DNA from: Mycolicibacterium boenickei
GTDB taxonomy: Bacteria > Actinomycetota > Actinomycetes > Mycobacteriales > Mycobacteriaceae
Direction: 5' to 3'
Assembly (NCBI RefSeq): GCF_010731295.1
Contig: NZ_AP022579.1
Coordinates: 930,001-994,000, forward strand
DNA: 64,000 bases
Position 1 is the stretch's first letter. Each line of letters starts with the position of its first letter. The position numbers and the translations under genes are program-made. The notes beneath the pieces are model-generated. The model was not told the origin of the DNA and ran no database searches. It saw only the letters and a program-made list of their open reading frames with translations. This document shows positions 42,094 to 54,336 of this stretch, piece by piece.

Positions 42094-45000
42094 TTCCGGC
42101 GCTGATACGCCGATAGCATCAGAGCCCGTGACGGGACCGCAGGGAACCGCCGGCAGCAACCACCGGACGGTGCGGCTCATCGCGATCGTCGCCGGTCTGC
42201 TCGGCGTACTGATGGCGGTGGCGACACCGCTGCTTCCGGTCAAACAGACCACCGCCCAGCTCAACTGGCCGCAGAACGGCACCTGGCAGAGCGTCAACGC
42301 GCCGCTGATCGGGTACGTCGCCACCGACCTGACCATCAGCGTGCCGTGCCAGGCCGCCGCCGGGCTGGCCGGACCGGAGAACCGCGGTCGCACTGTCCTG
42401 TTATCCACCGTCCCCAAACAGGCACCCAAGGCCATCGACCGCGGCCTGCTGATCGAGCGGGTCAACAACGACCTGCTGGTCATCGTGCGCAACACCCCGG
42501 TGGTCAGCGCGCCGTTGGATGCGGTGCTCAACCCGGCCTGCCAGACACTCACATTCACCGCGCACGCCGACAAGGTGACCGGCGAATTCGTCGGGCTGAC
42601 CCAGGGTGACGCCAGCGCCACCGCCGACCACCCCGACGCACCCCTGCGCGGTGAGCGCGGCGGCTACGACTTCCGGCCACAGATCGTCGGCGTCTTCACC
42701 GACCTGTCCGGGCCTGCACCCGAGGGCCTGAAGTTCTCGGCCACCATCGACTCCCGCTACAGCAGTGCCCCGACGCTGCTCAAGATGCTGGCGATGATCA
42801 TCGGCGTCGCGATGACCGTGATCGCGCTGGGCGCGCTGCATCGCCTCGACACCGCCGACGGCGTCCGGCACCGACACTTCCTGCCGCCCCGCTGGTGGTC
42901 GATGACACCGTTGGACGGACTGGTCACCGCGGTGCTGGTGTGGTGGCACTTCGTCGGGGCCAACACGTCCGACGACGGCTACATCCTGACCATGGCCCGG
43001 GTGTCCGAGCATGCCGGTTACATGGCCAACTACTACCGCTGGTTCGGCACTCCCGAAGCCCCGTTCGGCTGGTACTACGACCTGCTGGCGTTGTGGGCCC
43101 ACGTGTCCACGTCCAGCATCTGGCTCCGGCTCCCGACCCTGCTCATGGCTCTGGCCTGCTGGTGGGTGATCAGCCGCGAAGTGCTGCCGCGACTCGGTCG
43201 CGCCGTCAAGACCAACCGCGCGGCCGCCTGGACCGCCGCGGGCATGTTCCTGGCGTTCTGGCTGCCGCTCAACAACGGCCTGCGGCCCGAACCGATCATC
43301 GCCCTCGGCATCCTGCTGACCTGGTGTTCGGTGGAACGCGGCGTGGCCACCAACCGGATGCTGCCGGTGGCCGTCGCGATCATCATCGGCGCGCTGACCC
43401 TGTTCTCCGGCCCCACCGGCATCGCCGCCGTCGGCGCCCTGCTGGTCGCCGTGGGACCGCTGAAAACCATTGTCGCCCGGCATACTTCACGCTTCGGGCA
43501 TCTGCCGCTGCTGGCCCCGATCCTGGCCGCGTGCACCGTGACGATCATCCTGATCTTCCGCGACCAGACCCTGGCCGGTGAGCTGCAGGCCAGCACCTTC
43601 AAATCCGCCGTCGGCCCCAGCCTGGCCTGGTTCGACGAACACATCCGCTACTCGCGGCTGTTCACCAGCAGCCCGGACGGTTCGGTGGCGCGACGCTTCG
43701 CGGTGCTGACCCTGCTGGTGGCACTGACGGTTTCGGTGGCGATGACCCTGCGCAAGGGCCGCATCCCCGGCACCGCCGCCGGTCCGAGCCGGCGCATCAT
43801 CGGCATCACGATCATCTCGTTCCTGGCGATGATGTTCACCCCGACCAAATGGACCCACCACTTCGGCGTGTTCGCCGGGCTGGCCGGATCGCTCGGCGCA
43901 CTGGCCGCGGTCGCGGTGACGGCCGCGGCGATGAAGTCCCGGCGCAACCGGTCGATGTTCGCCGCGCTCGTGCTGTTCGTCATGGCGCTGTCGTTCGCGA
44001 CCGTCAACGGCTGGTGGTACGTCTCCAACTTCGGAGTGCCCTGGTCCAACTCGTTCCCCGAGTGGCACTTCGGATTCACCACCATGCTGCTGGGGCTTTC
44101 GGTGCTGGCCCTGCTGCTGGCGGCCTGGTTCCACTTCACCGACCGCGACGAATCCCCGGACGGGCCGCAGAAGCGCTGGCAACGGATCGTGCAATCGCCG
44201 CTGGCGATCGCCGCGTGGCTGCTGGTGATGTTCGAGGTGGTATCCCTGACCCTGGCGATGACGGCCCAGTACCCGGCCTGGTCGGTCGGGCGCTCCAACC
44301 TCGAAGCGCTCACCGGCAAGACGTGCGGCTTGGCCAACGACGTCATGGTCGAGGAGAACGCGAACGCCGGACTGCTGGCACCGATCAGCGAACCGCCCGG
44401 ACAGGCCCTCGGCGCGGTCACCGCGCAGGGATTCGGCCCCAACGGCATCCCCTCGGACGTCTCGGCCGACCCGGTGATGGAACAGCCCGGCGCGGGCAAC
44501 TTCGCCGACACCGACTCCGGCACCGTGACCGGCAGCGAGGTGGGCACCGAGGGCGGGACCACCGCGGCCGCCGGGGTCAACGGATCCCGGGCCCGCCTGC
44601 CCTACGGCCTCGACCCGGCCACCACCCCGGTGCTGGGCAGCTGGCGAGCCGGCACCCAGCAGCCCGCGATCATGCGCTCGGCCTGGTACCGGCTGCCCGA
44701 CCGCGACAAGGCCGGTCCGCTACTGGTCGTCTCGGCCGCAGGCCGCTTCGATCCGGGTGAGGTCGTGGTGCAGTGGGCCACCGATGCCCAGGCCGCCGAG
44801 AACAAGCCCGGTGGTGGCGTCGGATTCGCCGACGTGGGCGCAGCGCCGGCCTGGCGCAACCTGCGCGCCCCGATGGCCGCCATCCCGCGCGAGGCCACCC
44901 AGATCCGCCTGGTCGCCTCCGACGACGACCTGGCCCCGCAGCACTGGATCGCGGTGACCCCGCCGCGGATCCCGGAGCTGCGCACCCTGCAGGACGTGGT

Positions 45001-45361
45001 CGGATCAGAGGACCCGGTGCTGCTGGACTGGCTCGTAGGCCTGGCGTTCCCGTGCCAGCGGCCGTTCGGTCATCAATACGGCGTCACCGAGGTGCCCAAG
45101 TGGCGGATCCTGCCCGACCGCTTCGGCGCCGAGGCCAACTCGCCGGTGATGGACTACCTCGGCGGTGGCCCGCTGGGCATCTCCGAGCTACTGCTGCGGC
45201 CATCGAGCGTGCCGACGTATCTGAAAGACGACTGGTTCCGGGACTGGGGCTCGCTGCAACGGCTCACCCCGTGGTACCCGGACGCCGAACCGGCCCGTCT
45301 GGACCTGGGCACCGCGATCCGCAGTGGACTGTGGAGCCCGGCACCGCTACGACACAGCTAG
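42083..45361 (+). CDS. embC: Arabinosyltransferase EmbC (Rv3793)
   Basis: 1092 residues, GT53/GT-C. N-terminal periplasmic jelly-roll (about 50-220), 15 or so membrane helices and a C-terminal carbohydrate-binding domain (about 730-1090). The loop [20 protein letters not shown] carries the catalytic aspartates (DD) of Emb proteins. EmbC elongates lipoarabinomannan arabinan and is a target of ethambutol. It is closest to EmbC by order in the cluster (directly after aftA) and by length. Its GC content and codon use match neighbours. Confidence 0.96.
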   Translation: MAINSGADTPIASEPVTGPQGTAGSNHRTVRLIAIVAGLLGVLMAVATPLLPVKQTTAQLNWPQNGTWQSVNAPLIGYVATDLTISVPCQAAAGLAGPENRGRTVLLSTVPKQAPKAIDRGLLIERVNNDLLVIVRNTPVVSAPLDAVLNPACQTLTFTAHADKVTGEFVGLTQGDASATADHPDAPLRGERGGYDFRPQIVGVFTDLSGPAPEGLKFSATIDSRYSSAPTLLKMLAMIIGVAMTVIALGALHRLDTADGVRHRHFLPPRWWSMTPLDGLVTAVLVWWHFVGANTSDDGYILTMARVSEHAGYMANYYRWFGTPEAPFGWYYDLLALWAHVSTSSIWLRLPTLLMALACWWVISREVLPRLGRAVKTNRAAAWTAAGMFLAFWLPLNNGLRPEPIIALGILLTWCSVERGVATNRMLPVAVAIIIGALTLFSGPTGIAAVGALLVAVGPLKTIVARHTSRFGHLPLLAPILAACTVTIILIFRDQTLAGELQASTFKSAVGPSLAWFDEHIRYSRLFTSSPDGSVARRFAVLTLLVALTVSVAMTLRKGRIPGTAAGPSRRIIGITIISFLAMMFTPTKWTHHFGVFAGLAGSLGALAAVAVTAAAMKSRRNRSMFAALVLFVMALSFATVNGWWYVSNFGVPWSNSFPEWHFGFTTMLLGLSVLALLLAAWFHFTDRDESPDGPQKRWQRIVQSPLAIAAWLLVMFEVVSLTLAMTAQYPAWSVGRSNLEALTGKTCGLANDVMVEENANAGLLAPISEPPGQALGAVTAQGFGPNGIPSDVSADPVMEQPGAGNFADTDSGTVTGSEVGTEGGTTAAAGVNGSRARLPYGLDPATTPVLGSWRAGTQQPAIMRSAWYRLPDRDKAGPLLVVSAAGRFDPGEVVVQWATDAQAAENKPGGGVGFADVGAAPAWRNLRAPMAAIPREATQIRLVASDDDLAPQHWIAVTPPRIPELRTLQDVVGSEDPVLLDWLVGLAFPCQRPFGHQYGVTEVPKWRILPDRFGAEANSPVMDYLGGGPLGISELLLRPSSVPTYLKDDWFRDWGSLQRLTPWYPDAEPARLDLGTAIRSGLWSPAPLRHS

Positions 45362-45573
45362 GCGCCGCCTTCGGGGGCCAGGTGCCGAGCACTACGCGGC
45401 GAATTGCAGTCACCATCAAGCAGCAATCCGCCGCACAAGCACCTGCGAGCCCGAATCCGGGTGCGCCTGCCCGCAGGGGTCCTGCGCCGTCTCGGTGACG
45501 CCGCTTGATTAGAAGTTCGCACACACACTCACCAAAAGGGCGACGGAGAACCGGGGCTCACATACGGGTCGCA

Positions 45574-45588
45574 TAACATCGAGCCTCG
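45574..45588 (+). promoter_or_regulatory. Candidate -10 box and leaderless start of embA
   Basis: TAACAT at 45574-45579 ends eight bases before the embA GTG at 45588. It lies in the 226-base embC-embA gap, where in M. tuberculosis the embAB promoter sits and ethambutol-resistance changes at about -12 and -16 occur; this box covers the same distance. Confidence 0.5.
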
Positions 45589-48500
45589 TGCCTTCCGATG
45601 AGCCAACCGACCGTGTTGTGGGCATCGCACGCCTGATCGCCATCGTCGCGGGCATCGCGGGTGTGGTGCTGTGCGCGCTGGTGCCGCTGCTGCCCGTCAA
45701 ACAGACCACTGCGACCGTCCTGTGGCCGCAGGGCACCGACGCCGCCGGAAACGTCACCTCGGTGACGGCCCCGCTGGTGTCGGGCGCCCCGCAGTCCCTG
45801 GACGTGTCGATTCCGTGCTCGGCGATCGCCACGCTGCCCGCCGAGGGCGGCCTGGTGTTCTCCACCATCCCGGCGGGCGGCATCGACGCCAGCCGCAACG
45901 GGCTGTTTGTGCGCGCCAACCCCGAAACCGTGGTGGTCGCATTCCGGGATTCGGTGGCCGCCGTCGCTCCCCGCGCCGCGATCAACGCCGGCGCCTGCAG
46001 CGCGATGCACCTGTGGGCGAACCTCGGCGGCGTTGGCGCCGACTTCGTGGGCATCCCCGGCGCCACCGGCACCGCTCCGGTGGAGAAGAAGCCTCAGGTC
46101 GCCGGCCTGTTCACCGACCTGAAGATGACGCCGCAGCCCGGGCTGAGCGCACGCGTCGACATCGACACCCGGTTCATCACCTCGCCGACCGCGCTCAAGC
46201 TGCTGGTGATGACCCTCGGTGTGGTGTGCGTGGTGGCCTCGATCATCGCGCTGGCCGTCCTCGACCGGCGCGGCGGACATCACGTGGGCGGGGCGTGGAA
46301 GCGCTTGGTCAAGGTTCCGGTCGCGACCTGGATCGCCGACATCGGCGTCATCGGCGGCCTGCTGCTCTGGCACGTCATCGGCGCCATCTCATCGGACGAC
46401 GGCTACAACCTGACCATCGCGCGGGTATCGGCCGACGCCGGCTACACCGCCAACTACTTCCGCTACTTCGGCGCCACCGAGGCCCCGTTCGACTGGTACC
46501 AGTCCGTGCTCGCCCACTTCGCGGCGATCAGCACCGCGGGCGTCTGGATGCGCGTGCCCGCCACCCTGGCCGCGATCGGCACCTGGCTGCTGCTCAGCCG
46601 CTGGGTGCTGCCCCGGCTCGGTCGGCGGGTGGCACTGAACCGGGTCACCATGTGGACCGCGGGAGCGGTGTTCCTGGCCGCCTGGTTCCCGTTCAACAAC
46701 GGCCTGCGCCCCGAACCGCTCATCGCGTTCGGCGTGCTCGCGGTGTGGGCGCTCGTCGAGACGACCATCGGAACGCACAGATTGTGGCCCACCGCCCTGG
46801 CGATCATCGTCGCCGCGTTCAGCGTGACGCTGGCCCCGCAGGGCATCATCGCGGTGGCGCCGCTGCTGGTCGGTGCGCGCAGCGTCGTCGGCATCATCCG
46901 CAGCCGGCGCATCGCCCTGCCCGCCCTCGCCGCGCTCGCCGGCTCGGCCGCCCTGATCTTCGTCGTCATCTTCCGCGACCAGACCCTGGCCAGCGTCGCC
47001 GAATCGGCCCGCATCAAGTACACCGTCGGCCCGACCATCTCCTGGTACCAGGAATTCCTGCGCTACTACTTCCTGACGGTCGAGGACTCGGTCGACAGCT
47101 CACTGACCCGACGGTTCGCCGTGCTGGCCATGATGCTGTGCCTGTTCGGCATGATCGCGCTGCTGCTGCGCAAGGGCCACGTACCCGGAATCGCCAGCGG
47201 ACCGGTCTGGCGTCTGATCGGCACCACCGCGATCGGCCTGCTCCTGCTGCACTTCACCCCGACCAAGTGGGCCGTACAGTTCGGCGCCTTCGCCGGACTG
47301 GCCGCGGCGCTCGGCGCGGTGACGGCATTCGCCTTCGCCCTGGTGGGCCTGCACAGCCGACGCAACCTGGCGCTCTACGTCACCGCACTGCTGTTCGTGC
47401 TCGCCTGGGCCACCTCCGGCATCAACGGCTGGTTCTACGTCGGCAACTACGGCGTCCCGTGGTTCGACCGCCAACCGGTGATCGCCGGATTCCCGGTCAC
47501 CACGATCTTCTTGGCGCTGGCCATCATCACCGCGGTGCTGGCCGGCTGGCTGCACTTCCGCATCGACTACGCCGGGCACACCGAGGTGGCCAACACCCGG
47601 CGCAACCGGGTGCTGGCGTCGACGCCCCTGCTGGTGGTCGCCGTGATCATGGTGGTGCTCGAAGTCGGCTCGATGACCAAGGGCTTCGTCCAGCGCTACC
47701 CCGTCTACACCACCGCCAAGGCCAACCTGTCGGCGCTGACCTCGGGCCTGTCCTCGGACAGCTGCGCCATGGCCGACGACGTCCTCGTCGAGGCCGACAC
47801 CAACGCGGGCATGCTGCAGCCGGTGGAAGGCCAGACCTACGGCGAGTACGGACCGCTCGGCGGCGAGAACCCGGTCGGCTTCACTCCCAACGGGATCAGC
47901 GACACGCTCGAACCGCCGAAGCCCGTCGTCGCCAACCCCGGCACCGTCAACTCCGACGGCTCACCCAACAAGCCGAACGTCGGCATCGCCTACGCGGCCG
48001 GTACCGGCGGCGGCTACGGACCGGTCGGCGTCAACGGCTCCCGCGTGTACCTGCCGTTCGGCCTCGACCCGGCCCACACGCCGGTGATGGGCAGCTACAA
48101 GGAGAACACCGTGGCCGCCAAGGCCACCTCGGCCTGGTACCAACTGCCGCCGCGCACTGCGGACCGGCCGCTGGTGACGGTCGCCGCCGCCGGCGCCATC
48201 TGGTACTACGACGAAGAACACGAGTTCCACTACGGCCAGTCGCTGAAACTGCAGTGGGGCGTGCACCGTCCCGACGGCAGCTTCCAGGCCCTCGACGCCG
48301 TGCAGCCGATCGACGTGTTCGCCCAATACGCCTGGCGCAACCTGCGTTTCCCGCTCGCCTGGGCGCCGCCGGAGGCCAACGTGGCGCGGATCGTCGCCGA
48401 CGACCCGAACCTCTCCGAGGATCAGTGGTTCGGCTTCACCCCGCCGCGGGTGCCGACCCTGCAGACCGCGCAGCAGTTCCTCGGCGCGCAGACCCCGGTG

Positions 48501-48854
48501 CTGATGGACATCGCGACCGCCGCGAATTTCCCCTGCCAGCGCCCGTTCTCCGAACGTCTCGGCGTGGCCGAGCTGCCGGAGTACCGCATCCTTCCCAACG
48601 TCAAGCAAGTGGTGGTGTCGTCGAACATGTGGCAGTCCGCCCAAAAGGGTGGTCCCTTCCTCTTCATCCAGGCGCTGCTGCGCACGTCGACCATTCCGAC
48701 GTATCTGCGTGACGACTGGTACCGGGACTGGGGCTCGATCGAGAAATACGACCCGGTGGTGCCCGCCGGGCAGGCGCCCGTCGCCAACATCGATGAAGGA
48801 ACCCAGCGAGTGTTCGGCTTCAGCCGGCCCGGACCGATCCGAGCCCTCCCATGA
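45588..48854 (+). CDS. embA: Arabinosyltransferase EmbA (Rv3794)
   Basis: 1088 residues with the same three-part Emb architecture: periplasmic N-domain, polytopic GT-C core and C-terminal carbohydrate-binding domain. The catalytic loop is [20 protein letters not shown]. Asn replaces Ile and Thr replaces residues typical of EmbC/B around this loop, an EmbA trait. Start is the GTG at 45588; the stop overlaps the embB ATG (ATGA). EmbA and EmbB form a heterodimer that makes the branched hexaarabinofuranosyl end of arabinogalactan. Confidence 0.96.
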   Translation: MPSDEPTDRVVGIARLIAIVAGIAGVVLCALVPLLPVKQTTATVLWPQGTDAAGNVTSVTAPLVSGAPQSLDVSIPCSAIATLPAEGGLVFSTIPAGGIDASRNGLFVRANPETVVVAFRDSVAAVAPRAAINAGACSAMHLWANLGGVGADFVGIPGATGTAPVEKKPQVAGLFTDLKMTPQPGLSARVDIDTRFITSPTALKLLVMTLGVVCVVASIIALAVLDRRGGHHVGGAWKRLVKVPVATWIADIGVIGGLLLWHVIGAISSDDGYNLTIARVSADAGYTANYFRYFGATEAPFDWYQSVLAHFAAISTAGVWMRVPATLAAIGTWLLLSRWVLPRLGRRVALNRVTMWTAGAVFLAAWFPFNNGLRPEPLIAFGVLAVWALVETTIGTHRLWPTALAIIVAAFSVTLAPQGIIAVAPLLVGARSVVGIIRSRRIALPALAALAGSAALIFVVIFRDQTLASVAESARIKYTVGPTISWYQEFLRYYFLTVEDSVDSSLTRRFAVLAMMLCLFGMIALLLRKGHVPGIASGPVWRLIGTTAIGLLLLHFTPTKWAVQFGAFAGLAAALGAVTAFAFALVGLHSRRNLALYVTALLFVLAWATSGINGWFYVGNYGVPWFDRQPVIAGFPVTTIFLALAIITAVLAGWLHFRIDYAGHTEVANTRRNRVLASTPLLVVAVIMVVLEVGSMTKGFVQRYPVYTTAKANLSALTSGLSSDSCAMADDVLVEADTNAGMLQPVEGQTYGEYGPLGGENPVGFTPNGISDTLEPPKPVVANPGTVNSDGSPNKPNVGIAYAAGTGGGYGPVGVNGSRVYLPFGLDPAHTPVMGSYKENTVAAKATSAWYQLPPRTADRPLVTVAAAGAIWYYDEEHEFHYGQSLKLQWGVHRPDGSFQALDAVQPIDVFAQYAWRNLRFPLAWAPPEANVARIVADDPNLSEDQWFGFTPPRVPTLQTAQQFLGAQTPVLMDIATAANFPCQRPFSERLGVAELPEYRILPNVKQVVVSSNMWQSAQKGGPFLFIQALLRTSTIPTYLRDDWYRDWGSIEKYDPVVPAGQAPVANIDEGTQRVFGFSRPGPIRALP

Positions 48855-51800
48855 CGACGACCGTGCGCGAACACAGCGCTGACAAGGGCGTTCAGCTGAC
48901 CCGCTGGGTCGCGATGATCGCCGGTCTCATCGGGTTCCTGTGTGCGGTGGCGACACCGCTGCTGCCGGTGGTGCAGACCACCGCCACGTTGAACTGGCCC
49001 CAGCAGGGTCAGCTGAGCAACGTCACCGCGCCGCTGATCACCCAGACTCCGGTCACCATGTCGGTGACGGTGCCGTGTGAGGTGATCCGGTCGATGCCGC
49101 CCGAGGGCGGCATGGTGCTGGGCACCGCGCCCAAGGAGGGCAGGCAGGCCGCGCTCAACGCGCTGTTCATCCACGTCAACAGCAAGCGCGTCGACATCAC
49201 CGACCGCAACGTGGTGATCGCCAGCGTCTCGCGGGAGAAGGCCAATTCCCCGGCCTGCCAACGGATCGAGATCACCTCGTCGGACGCAGGCACCTTCGCC
49301 ACCTTCGTCGGGCTCACCGGCACGGACGGCAAGGAGCTGCGCACCGGCTTCGCCGACCCGAACCTGCGGCCCCAGATCGTCGGTGTCTTCACCGAACTGA
49401 GCGGGCCTGCCCCGCAAGGGCTTTCCCTGTCGGCCACGATCGACACCCGGTTCACCTCCAAGCCCACCCCGCTCAAGCTGGCGGCGATCCTGCTCGGCAT
49501 CGCCGCCACCGTGGTCGCGGTGCTCGCGCTGTGGCGGCTGGACCGGCTCGACGGACGGCGCATGCACCACCTGATCCCGTCGCGCTGGCGCACGTTCAGC
49601 GCTGTCGACGTGGTGGTGGTCGGCGGGTTCCTGTCCTGGCATGTGATCGGGGCGAACTCGTCGGACGACGGCTACATCCTGCAGATGGCGCGGGTGGCCG
49701 ACCATGCCGGCTACATGTCGAACTACTTCCGCTGGTTCGGCAGTCCCGAAGACCCGTTCGGCTGGTTCTACAACCTGCTCGCGCTGATGACCCATGTCAG
49801 CGATGCCAGCATCTGGATGCGCCTGCCCGACCTGATCTGCGCGCTGGTCTGCTGGCTGCTGCTGTCGCGTGAGGTGCTGCCGCGCCTCGGGCCCGCGGTG
49901 ATCGCCTCCAAGCCCGCGCTCTGGGCGGCGGGCCTGGTGTTGATGGCGGCCTGGATGCCGTTCAACAACGGCCTGCGCCCCGAAGGCCAGATCGCCACCG
50001 GCGCACTGATCACCTACGTGCTGATCGAGCGGGCCATCATCTCCGGACGGCTCACACCGGCCGCGCTGGCGATCATCTCCGCGGCCTTCACCCTCGGCAT
50101 CCAGCCGACCGGCCTGATCGCCGTCGCCGCACTGCTCGCCGGTGGTCGTCCGCTGCTGCGCATCCTGGTGCGTCGTGGCCGCACGCTGGGCGTGTGGCCG
50201 CTGGTGCTGCCGCTGCTGGCCGCCGGAACCGTGATCCTGACCGTGGTGTTCGCCGACCAGACGCTGGCAACAGTGTTGGAGGCCACCAGGATTCGTACCG
50301 CGATCGGCCCGAGCCAGGAGTGGTACACCGAGAACCTGCGCTACTACTACCTGATCCTGCCGACCGTCGACGGTTCGCTGTCCCGCCGCTTCGGCTTCAT
50401 CATCACCGCGCTGAGCCTGTTCGCGTCGCTGTTCATCATGTTGCGGCGCAAGCGGATTTCCGGAGTGGCCCGCGGGCCGGTATGGCGGCTGATGGGCATC
50501 ATCTTCGCCACCATGTTCTGCCTGATGTTCACCCCCACCAAGTGGGTGCACCACTTCGGCCTGTTTGCCGCGGTGGGTGCGGCGATGGCCGCGGTGGTGA
50601 CGGTGGTGGCCGGGCCCGCGGTGCTGCGCTCGGCCCGCAACCGGATGGCGTTCACGTCGGCTGTGTTGTTCGTCCTTGCCCTGTGCTTCGCGACCACCAA
50701 CGGCTGGTGGTACGTGTCGAGCTACGGCGTGCCGTTCAACAACGACAAGCCCAACATCGGCGGAATCACCGTGAGCGCCATCTTCTTCGCGCTGTTCGCG
50801 CTCACCGCGTTGTGGGCGTACTGGCTGCATCTGCGGCCGTCGGCCGAGGGCCGGGTGGCGCGGGCACTGACCACCGCTCCGGTGCCGATCGCGGCCGGGT
50901 TCATGGTGGTGGTGTTCGTCGGTTCGATGCTCTACGGGGTGGTCCGTCAGGACGGCACCTACTCCAACGCGTCGTCCAACCTGCGTGCGTTCGCCGGCGG
51001 CTGCGGCCTGGCCGACGACGTGCTGGTCGAACCCGATACCAACGACGGGTTCCTCACCCCGGCGCCGGGCGACTACGGCCCGCTGGGCCCGCTGGGCGGC
51101 ACCGCCCCGACCGGGTTCACCCCGAACGGCGTGCCGGACCACATTGTCGCCGAGGCGATTCGGATCACCGTGCCGATGCCGGGCATTGACGCCGACTGGA
51201 ACGCCGACGTCAAGCTGGACACCCCCGGCATCAACGGCTCGACCGTGCCGCTGCCGTACGGGCTGGATCCGGCTCGGGTGCCGCTGGCCGGCAGCTACGC
51301 CGAAGGCCCTGGACAGCAGGTGAGCAAGCTGGCCTCGGCCTGGTACCAGCTGCCCGCACCCGACGCCGCCCACCCGCTGGTCGTCGTCACGGCGGCCGGA
51401 ACCATCACCGGCAACAGCATTTTCAACGGCCGCACCGAAGGCCAGACGGTCGAGCTCGAGTACGGACGGCCCGGGCCCGACGGCGTCGCGGTGCCGGCTG
51501 GTCGGGTGGTGCCCTACGACCTGGGGCCGATCCCGTCGTGGCGCAACCTGCGCTTCGACCGCAGCGAGATCCCGGCCGACGCCACGTACGTCCGCGTCAT
51601 CGCCGAGGACAAGTCGTTGAGCCCCGGCGACTGGGTCGCGGTCACGCCGCCCCGGGTCCCCGAGGTCAAGACCGTGCAGCAGTACATCGGCTCCCAGCAG
51701 CCGGTGCTGATGGATTGGGCTGTCGGACTGGCGTTCCCGTGCCAACAGCCCATGCTGCACGCCAACGGCGTCACCGAGGTGCCGAAGTTCCGGATCACCC

Positions 51801-52051
51801 CGGACTACAACGCCAAGATGAAGGACACCGACACCTGGGAGGACGGCATCAACGGCGGTCTGCTGGGCATCAGTGACCTGCTGCTGCGCCAGCACGTGAT
51901 GGCCACCTACCTGAACAAGGACTGGGGCCGCGACTGGGGTTCACTGCGCAAGTTCGACACCATCGTCGAGGCGACTCCGGCGAACATCGAGCTTGGGACG
52001 GCGACACATTCGGGGCTGTACAAGCCGGGCCGGATCCGGATCAAGCCGTAG
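48851..52051 (+). CDS. embB: Arabinosyltransferase EmbB (Rv3795)
   Basis: 1066 residues. Catalytic loop [20 protein letters not shown]; Met279 in ILQMARV corresponds to M. tuberculosis Met306, the main ethambutol-resistance site, and is the sensitive residue here. Following regions [20 protein letters not shown] and the C-terminal carbohydrate-binding domain are typical. Length is a little shorter than M. tuberculosis EmbB (1098), mainly at the N-terminus. It is translationally coupled to embA. A TetR gene starts nine bases after the stop. Confidence 0.96.
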   Translation: MTTTVREHSADKGVQLTRWVAMIAGLIGFLCAVATPLLPVVQTTATLNWPQQGQLSNVTAPLITQTPVTMSVTVPCEVIRSMPPEGGMVLGTAPKEGRQAALNALFIHVNSKRVDITDRNVVIASVSREKANSPACQRIEITSSDAGTFATFVGLTGTDGKELRTGFADPNLRPQIVGVFTELSGPAPQGLSLSATIDTRFTSKPTPLKLAAILLGIAATVVAVLALWRLDRLDGRRMHHLIPSRWRTFSAVDVVVVGGFLSWHVIGANSSDDGYILQMARVADHAGYMSNYFRWFGSPEDPFGWFYNLLALMTHVSDASIWMRLPDLICALVCWLLLSREVLPRLGPAVIASKPALWAAGLVLMAAWMPFNNGLRPEGQIATGALITYVLIERAIISGRLTPAALAIISAAFTLGIQPTGLIAVAALLAGGRPLLRILVRRGRTLGVWPLVLPLLAAGTVILTVVFADQTLATVLEATRIRTAIGPSQEWYTENLRYYYLILPTVDGSLSRRFGFIITALSLFASLFIMLRRKRISGVARGPVWRLMGIIFATMFCLMFTPTKWVHHFGLFAAVGAAMAAVVTVVAGPAVLRSARNRMAFTSAVLFVLALCFATTNGWWYVSSYGVPFNNDKPNIGGITVSAIFFALFALTALWAYWLHLRPSAEGRVARALTTAPVPIAAGFMVVVFVGSMLYGVVRQDGTYSNASSNLRAFAGGCGLADDVLVEPDTNDGFLTPAPGDYGPLGPLGGTAPTGFTPNGVPDHIVAEAIRITVPMPGIDADWNADVKLDTPGINGSTVPLPYGLDPARVPLAGSYAEGPGQQVSKLASAWYQLPAPDAAHPLVVVTAAGTITGNSIFNGRTEGQTVELEYGRPGPDGVAVPAGRVVPYDLGPIPSWRNLRFDRSEIPADATYVRVIAEDKSLSPGDWVAVTPPRVPEVKTVQQYIGSQQPVLMDWAVGLAFPCQQPMLHANGVTEVPKFRITPDYNAKMKDTDTWEDGINGGLLGISDLLLRQHVMATYLNKDWGRDWGSLRKFDTIVEATPANIELGTATHSGLYKPGRIRIKP

Positions 52052-52059
52052 GGCAAGAG

Positions 52060-52773
52060 GTGACCGAGCCCGACCCTGCCGAGTCCCCTGAGCCCGCGGA
52101 ACGGATCCGCGGGCTCAGCCGGGACGACGCCCTCGGCGCACTGCCGCGCCACCGGCATGGGCTGTCCCGTAGCGAGGTACGCCGGTCGCAGGAGACGCGA
52201 GTACGGGTGGCGACCGTCGAGGTTGTCGCCGAACGCGGCTACGCCGGGGCCAGCGTGCGCGAAATCGCCACCCGGGCCGGGATTTCCACCAAGACGTTCT
52301 ATGAGCTGCACTCGGACAAGGAGGCCGCCTTCCTCGCGACCTATGCCGCGGTCGACATCCTCGTGGAGCGCATGAGGGAAGCGGCCGCGGCGGCCACGAC
52401 GGCGGCCGGGGTGATCGAGGCGGGACTGGCGACCTATCTGGGCACCCTCGCGGCCAATCCGGCTTTCACGCAAAGTCTGGTGGTGGAGGCCGTCGCCTCC
52501 ACCGACCGGATTCGTGAGCGCCGCGCCCAGGGTTTGCGCGACTTCACCGCGACGATGGTGGAAGGGTTGCGCCGGGTCCGCGGACCGGGCGGACCCGATC
52601 CGATGCCGACGCCCGACGACCAGATCCTGCTGATCGGTGCCCTCGGCGCAGTCAACGAACTGGTCGTCCAACATCTGGGCTCAGCGCCCGCCTCCACTCT
52701 GCTGGATATCACCCCACCTGCACGGGAACTGCTGGCGCGGATGGTTCTGACCACCGACGAACGCCACACCTGA
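52060..52773 (+). CDS. TetR-family regulator directly after embB
   Basis: 237 residues from a GTG at 52060, with an acidic/Pro-rich N-terminal arm of about 40 residues before the HTH (VRVATVEVVAERGYAGASVR followed by EIATRAGISTKTFYELHSDK). It starts nine bases after the embB stop on the same strand and could therefore be co-transcribed with the emb genes. Downstream lies an MpaB-type gene preceded by a palindrome that it may bind. Whether it controls the emb operon is unknown. Confidence 0.9.
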   Translation: MTEPDPAESPEPAERIRGLSRDDALGALPRHRHGLSRSEVRRSQETRVRVATVEVVAERGYAGASVREIATRAGISTKTFYELHSDKEAAFLATYAAVDILVERMREAAAAATTAAGVIEAGLATYLGTLAANPAFTQSLVVEAVASTDRIRERRAQGLRDFTATMVEGLRRVRGPGGPDPMPTPDDQILLIGALGAVNELVVQHLGSAPASTLLDITPPARELLARMVLTTDERHT

Positions 52774-52824
52774 CCAGCTGCATTTGACCGCCCCGGACAC
52801 GACGGTGCTATTGTCGCGCCAGAA

Positions 52825-52846
52825 TGAGAAGACAGGCGTTTTCTCA
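52825..52846. promoter_or_regulatory. 22-bp palindrome, candidate TetR operator
   Basis: TGAGAA (52825-52830) and TTCTCA (52841-52846) with internal AC/GT symmetry and one mismatch. It lies 33 bases before the start of the MpaB-type gene and 51 after the TetR stop. Confidence 0.6.
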
Positions 52847-52878
52847 CTTGTTCGCCGATCGCAATGAGGAGTTCCGTC

Positions 52879-53856
52879 GTGACACAACTGCCCGATGTCG
52901 ACCCGGAAACCCGTCGCCCCGACGTCACATCCGCCGGGTCGGTCGATGACCCGCTGGCGCCCGGAACGGTCGGTGAATGGGTGTGCGCGCACCCGTTGGT
53001 GTTGCTGTACGCCAACGTGCCCGCGCTGATCATGCCGACGCTGTACCCCAGGATCGCCCACGTGCTCAGCGAAAAGGATCGCGCGCTCAACGGCACCGAG
53101 GACCTGCCCACACTCCAAGCCGCATCCCGACGGCTGATCAGCACCTACGAAATGGTGATGGGCATCGTCTTTGCCGGCCCCGAAAGCGACGACGTGGCAC
53201 ACGGATTACACGAACTGCACCGTCCGATCACCGGTTCCATGCCCGACGGCAGTTCGTACCACGCCTGGAACAAAGACATGTGGAACTGGACCTGGGGCTC
53301 AATCCTCAAGGGCGGCCTGGACATCGCCGACAAATTCGGACTGTTCCGCGATGAACGGGAACGCGAGGAGGCGTATCGCGGCCTGAACGAAGTAGGACGG
53401 CGGTTCGGCGTGCGCAGCCTGCCGGACACCTATGACGAGTTCGTCGCCTATTGGCAGCCCATCGTCGAGGATGCCTTGCAGGTCAATCCTCAGGTTCAGT
53501 TCATCGTCGACCATGCCCTTCATCCACCGAAGCCACGTGGCTGGGGCCTGGTGCCGATGCCGCTGTGGCGCTTGATCTCCCTGCCGTTGACCCGCACCCT
53601 TCGCGTCGGGGTGCTCGCGGGGGTGCCAGAGAAGTTCCATGCCCAGATGGGCTTGCGGACCACGCACATCGATCTACTCGAACGGCGGGTGCACGCCGCC
53701 TTCTGGCGGACCATGCCGCGTTCGATCTCAGGACGTTTCGGTCCGACCTACTTCACCCTTCGCCGACGCTTCGGCCAGCCGGGGTGGCGCACCCACTACT
53801 CGCGCGAACAGCTGGAAGCCCATCGAGCCGAGTCCGACCGGCTCCGGTTGACCTAG
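52879..53856 (+). CDS. MpaB-type oxygenase (DUF2236), second copy
   Basis: 325 residues from a GTG at 52879. Family features are VLLYANVPALIMPTLYPRIA, HRPITGSMPDGSSYHAWNKD and MWNWTWGSILKGGLDIADKF. An ATG at 52864 is also in frame, but GAGGAG at 52866-52871 lies seven bases before the GTG, so that start is preferred. Only distantly similar to the DUF2236 protein at 36662. Probably regulated by the palindrome at 52825-52846. Substrate unknown. Its end overlaps the convergent SRPBCC gene by four bases. Confidence 0.85.
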   Translation: MTQLPDVDPETRRPDVTSAGSVDDPLAPGTVGEWVCAHPLVLLYANVPALIMPTLYPRIAHVLSEKDRALNGTEDLPTLQAASRRLISTYEMVMGIVFAGPESDDVAHGLHELHRPITGSMPDGSSYHAWNKDMWNWTWGSILKGGLDIADKFGLFRDEREREEAYRGLNEVGRRFGVRSLPDTYDEFVAYWQPIVEDALQVNPQVQFIVDHALHPPKPRGWGLVPMPLWRLISLPLTRTLRVGVLAGVPEKFHAQMGLRTTHIDLLERRVHAAFWRTMPRSISGRFGPTYFTLRRRFGQPGWRTHYSREQLEAHRAESDRLRLT

Positions 53857-54296
53857 GAGCGACCTTCCGCCGCCGTGACGAGCTTGCGTGACAGCGTCCC
53901 GAGCACCACGCGAAGCACCAGCCAGTAGGCCAACCCGACCACCCGCCAACGGGTCTCGTAGCGGCCCCGCCAGGTCACCTGCGTGCCGTGCGCGTCCTGG
54001 GTGAACGTCACTTCGGCCTGATAGTCGCGGATCGGACCGTCGGTCAGCATGGTGTAGCCGTGCCTGTGGTCCGGTTCGTGGATCGTGGTCATCTCGCGGG
54101 TCGGCTTCTTACGGGTGCCCACCGCTCGAATCGCCCCGACCCCACCGTCATCGGCCGGGCCCCGGGTCTCCCACGCCGAGTAAGGAATCAGGGGCCTGGC
54201 CCACTCCGACCACCGGGACCCGTCGGACACGATGGCGAACAAGGTCCGGGGCGAGGCCGTGGTGTGGCGGCGGACGACGCATTCATAGCGGTTCAC
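53853..54296 (-). CDS. SRPBCC-family (START-like) protein
   Basis: 147 residues starting MNRYECVVRRHTTASPRTLF. The pattern of a N-terminal strand, helix with ASPRTLFAIVSDGSRWSEWA, antiparallel strands (YQAEVTFTQDAHGTQVTWRG) and a long C-terminal helix is typical of the polyketide cyclase/SRPBCC fold, which binds hydrophobic ligands. It diverges from a TetR gene with a palindromic promoter between them, which suggests common regulation. Confidence 0.85.
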   Translation of the reverse strand: MNRYECVVRRHTTASPRTLFAIVSDGSRWSEWARPLIPYSAWETRGPADDGGVGAIRAVGTRKKPTREMTTIHEPDHRHGYTMLTDGPIRDYQAEVTFTQDAHGTQVTWRGRYETRWRVVGLAYWLVLRVVLGTLSRKLVTAAEGRS

Positions 54297-54312
54297 GGTT
54301 CGCGACTTTAAC

Positions 54313-54330
54313 AGAACAGTGTTCTATTAT
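54313..54330 (+). promoter_or_regulatory. Palindrome AGAACAGTGTTCT overlapping a -10 box
   Basis: AGAACA-G-TGTTCT (54313-54325) is perfect and its last base begins TATTAT (54325-54330), a good -10 box. Transcription would start at about 54337, the ATG of the TetR gene, so a leaderless, autorepressed message is likely. The site is also 17 bases from the divergent SRPBCC start. Confidence 0.7.
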
Positions 54331-54336
54331 CTGGAA

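Noticed and set aside
40897..42621. Open frame antisense to aftA and embC
   Set aside because: Low-complexity Gly/Gln/Arg composition and complete overlap with two well-identified genes.
48422..51895. Very long open frame antisense to embA/embB (over 1100 codons)
   Set aside because: It mirrors the codon periodicity of embB in a high-GC genome, has His/Arg/Gly-rich composition and no known domain. The sense strand has the full EmbB protein.
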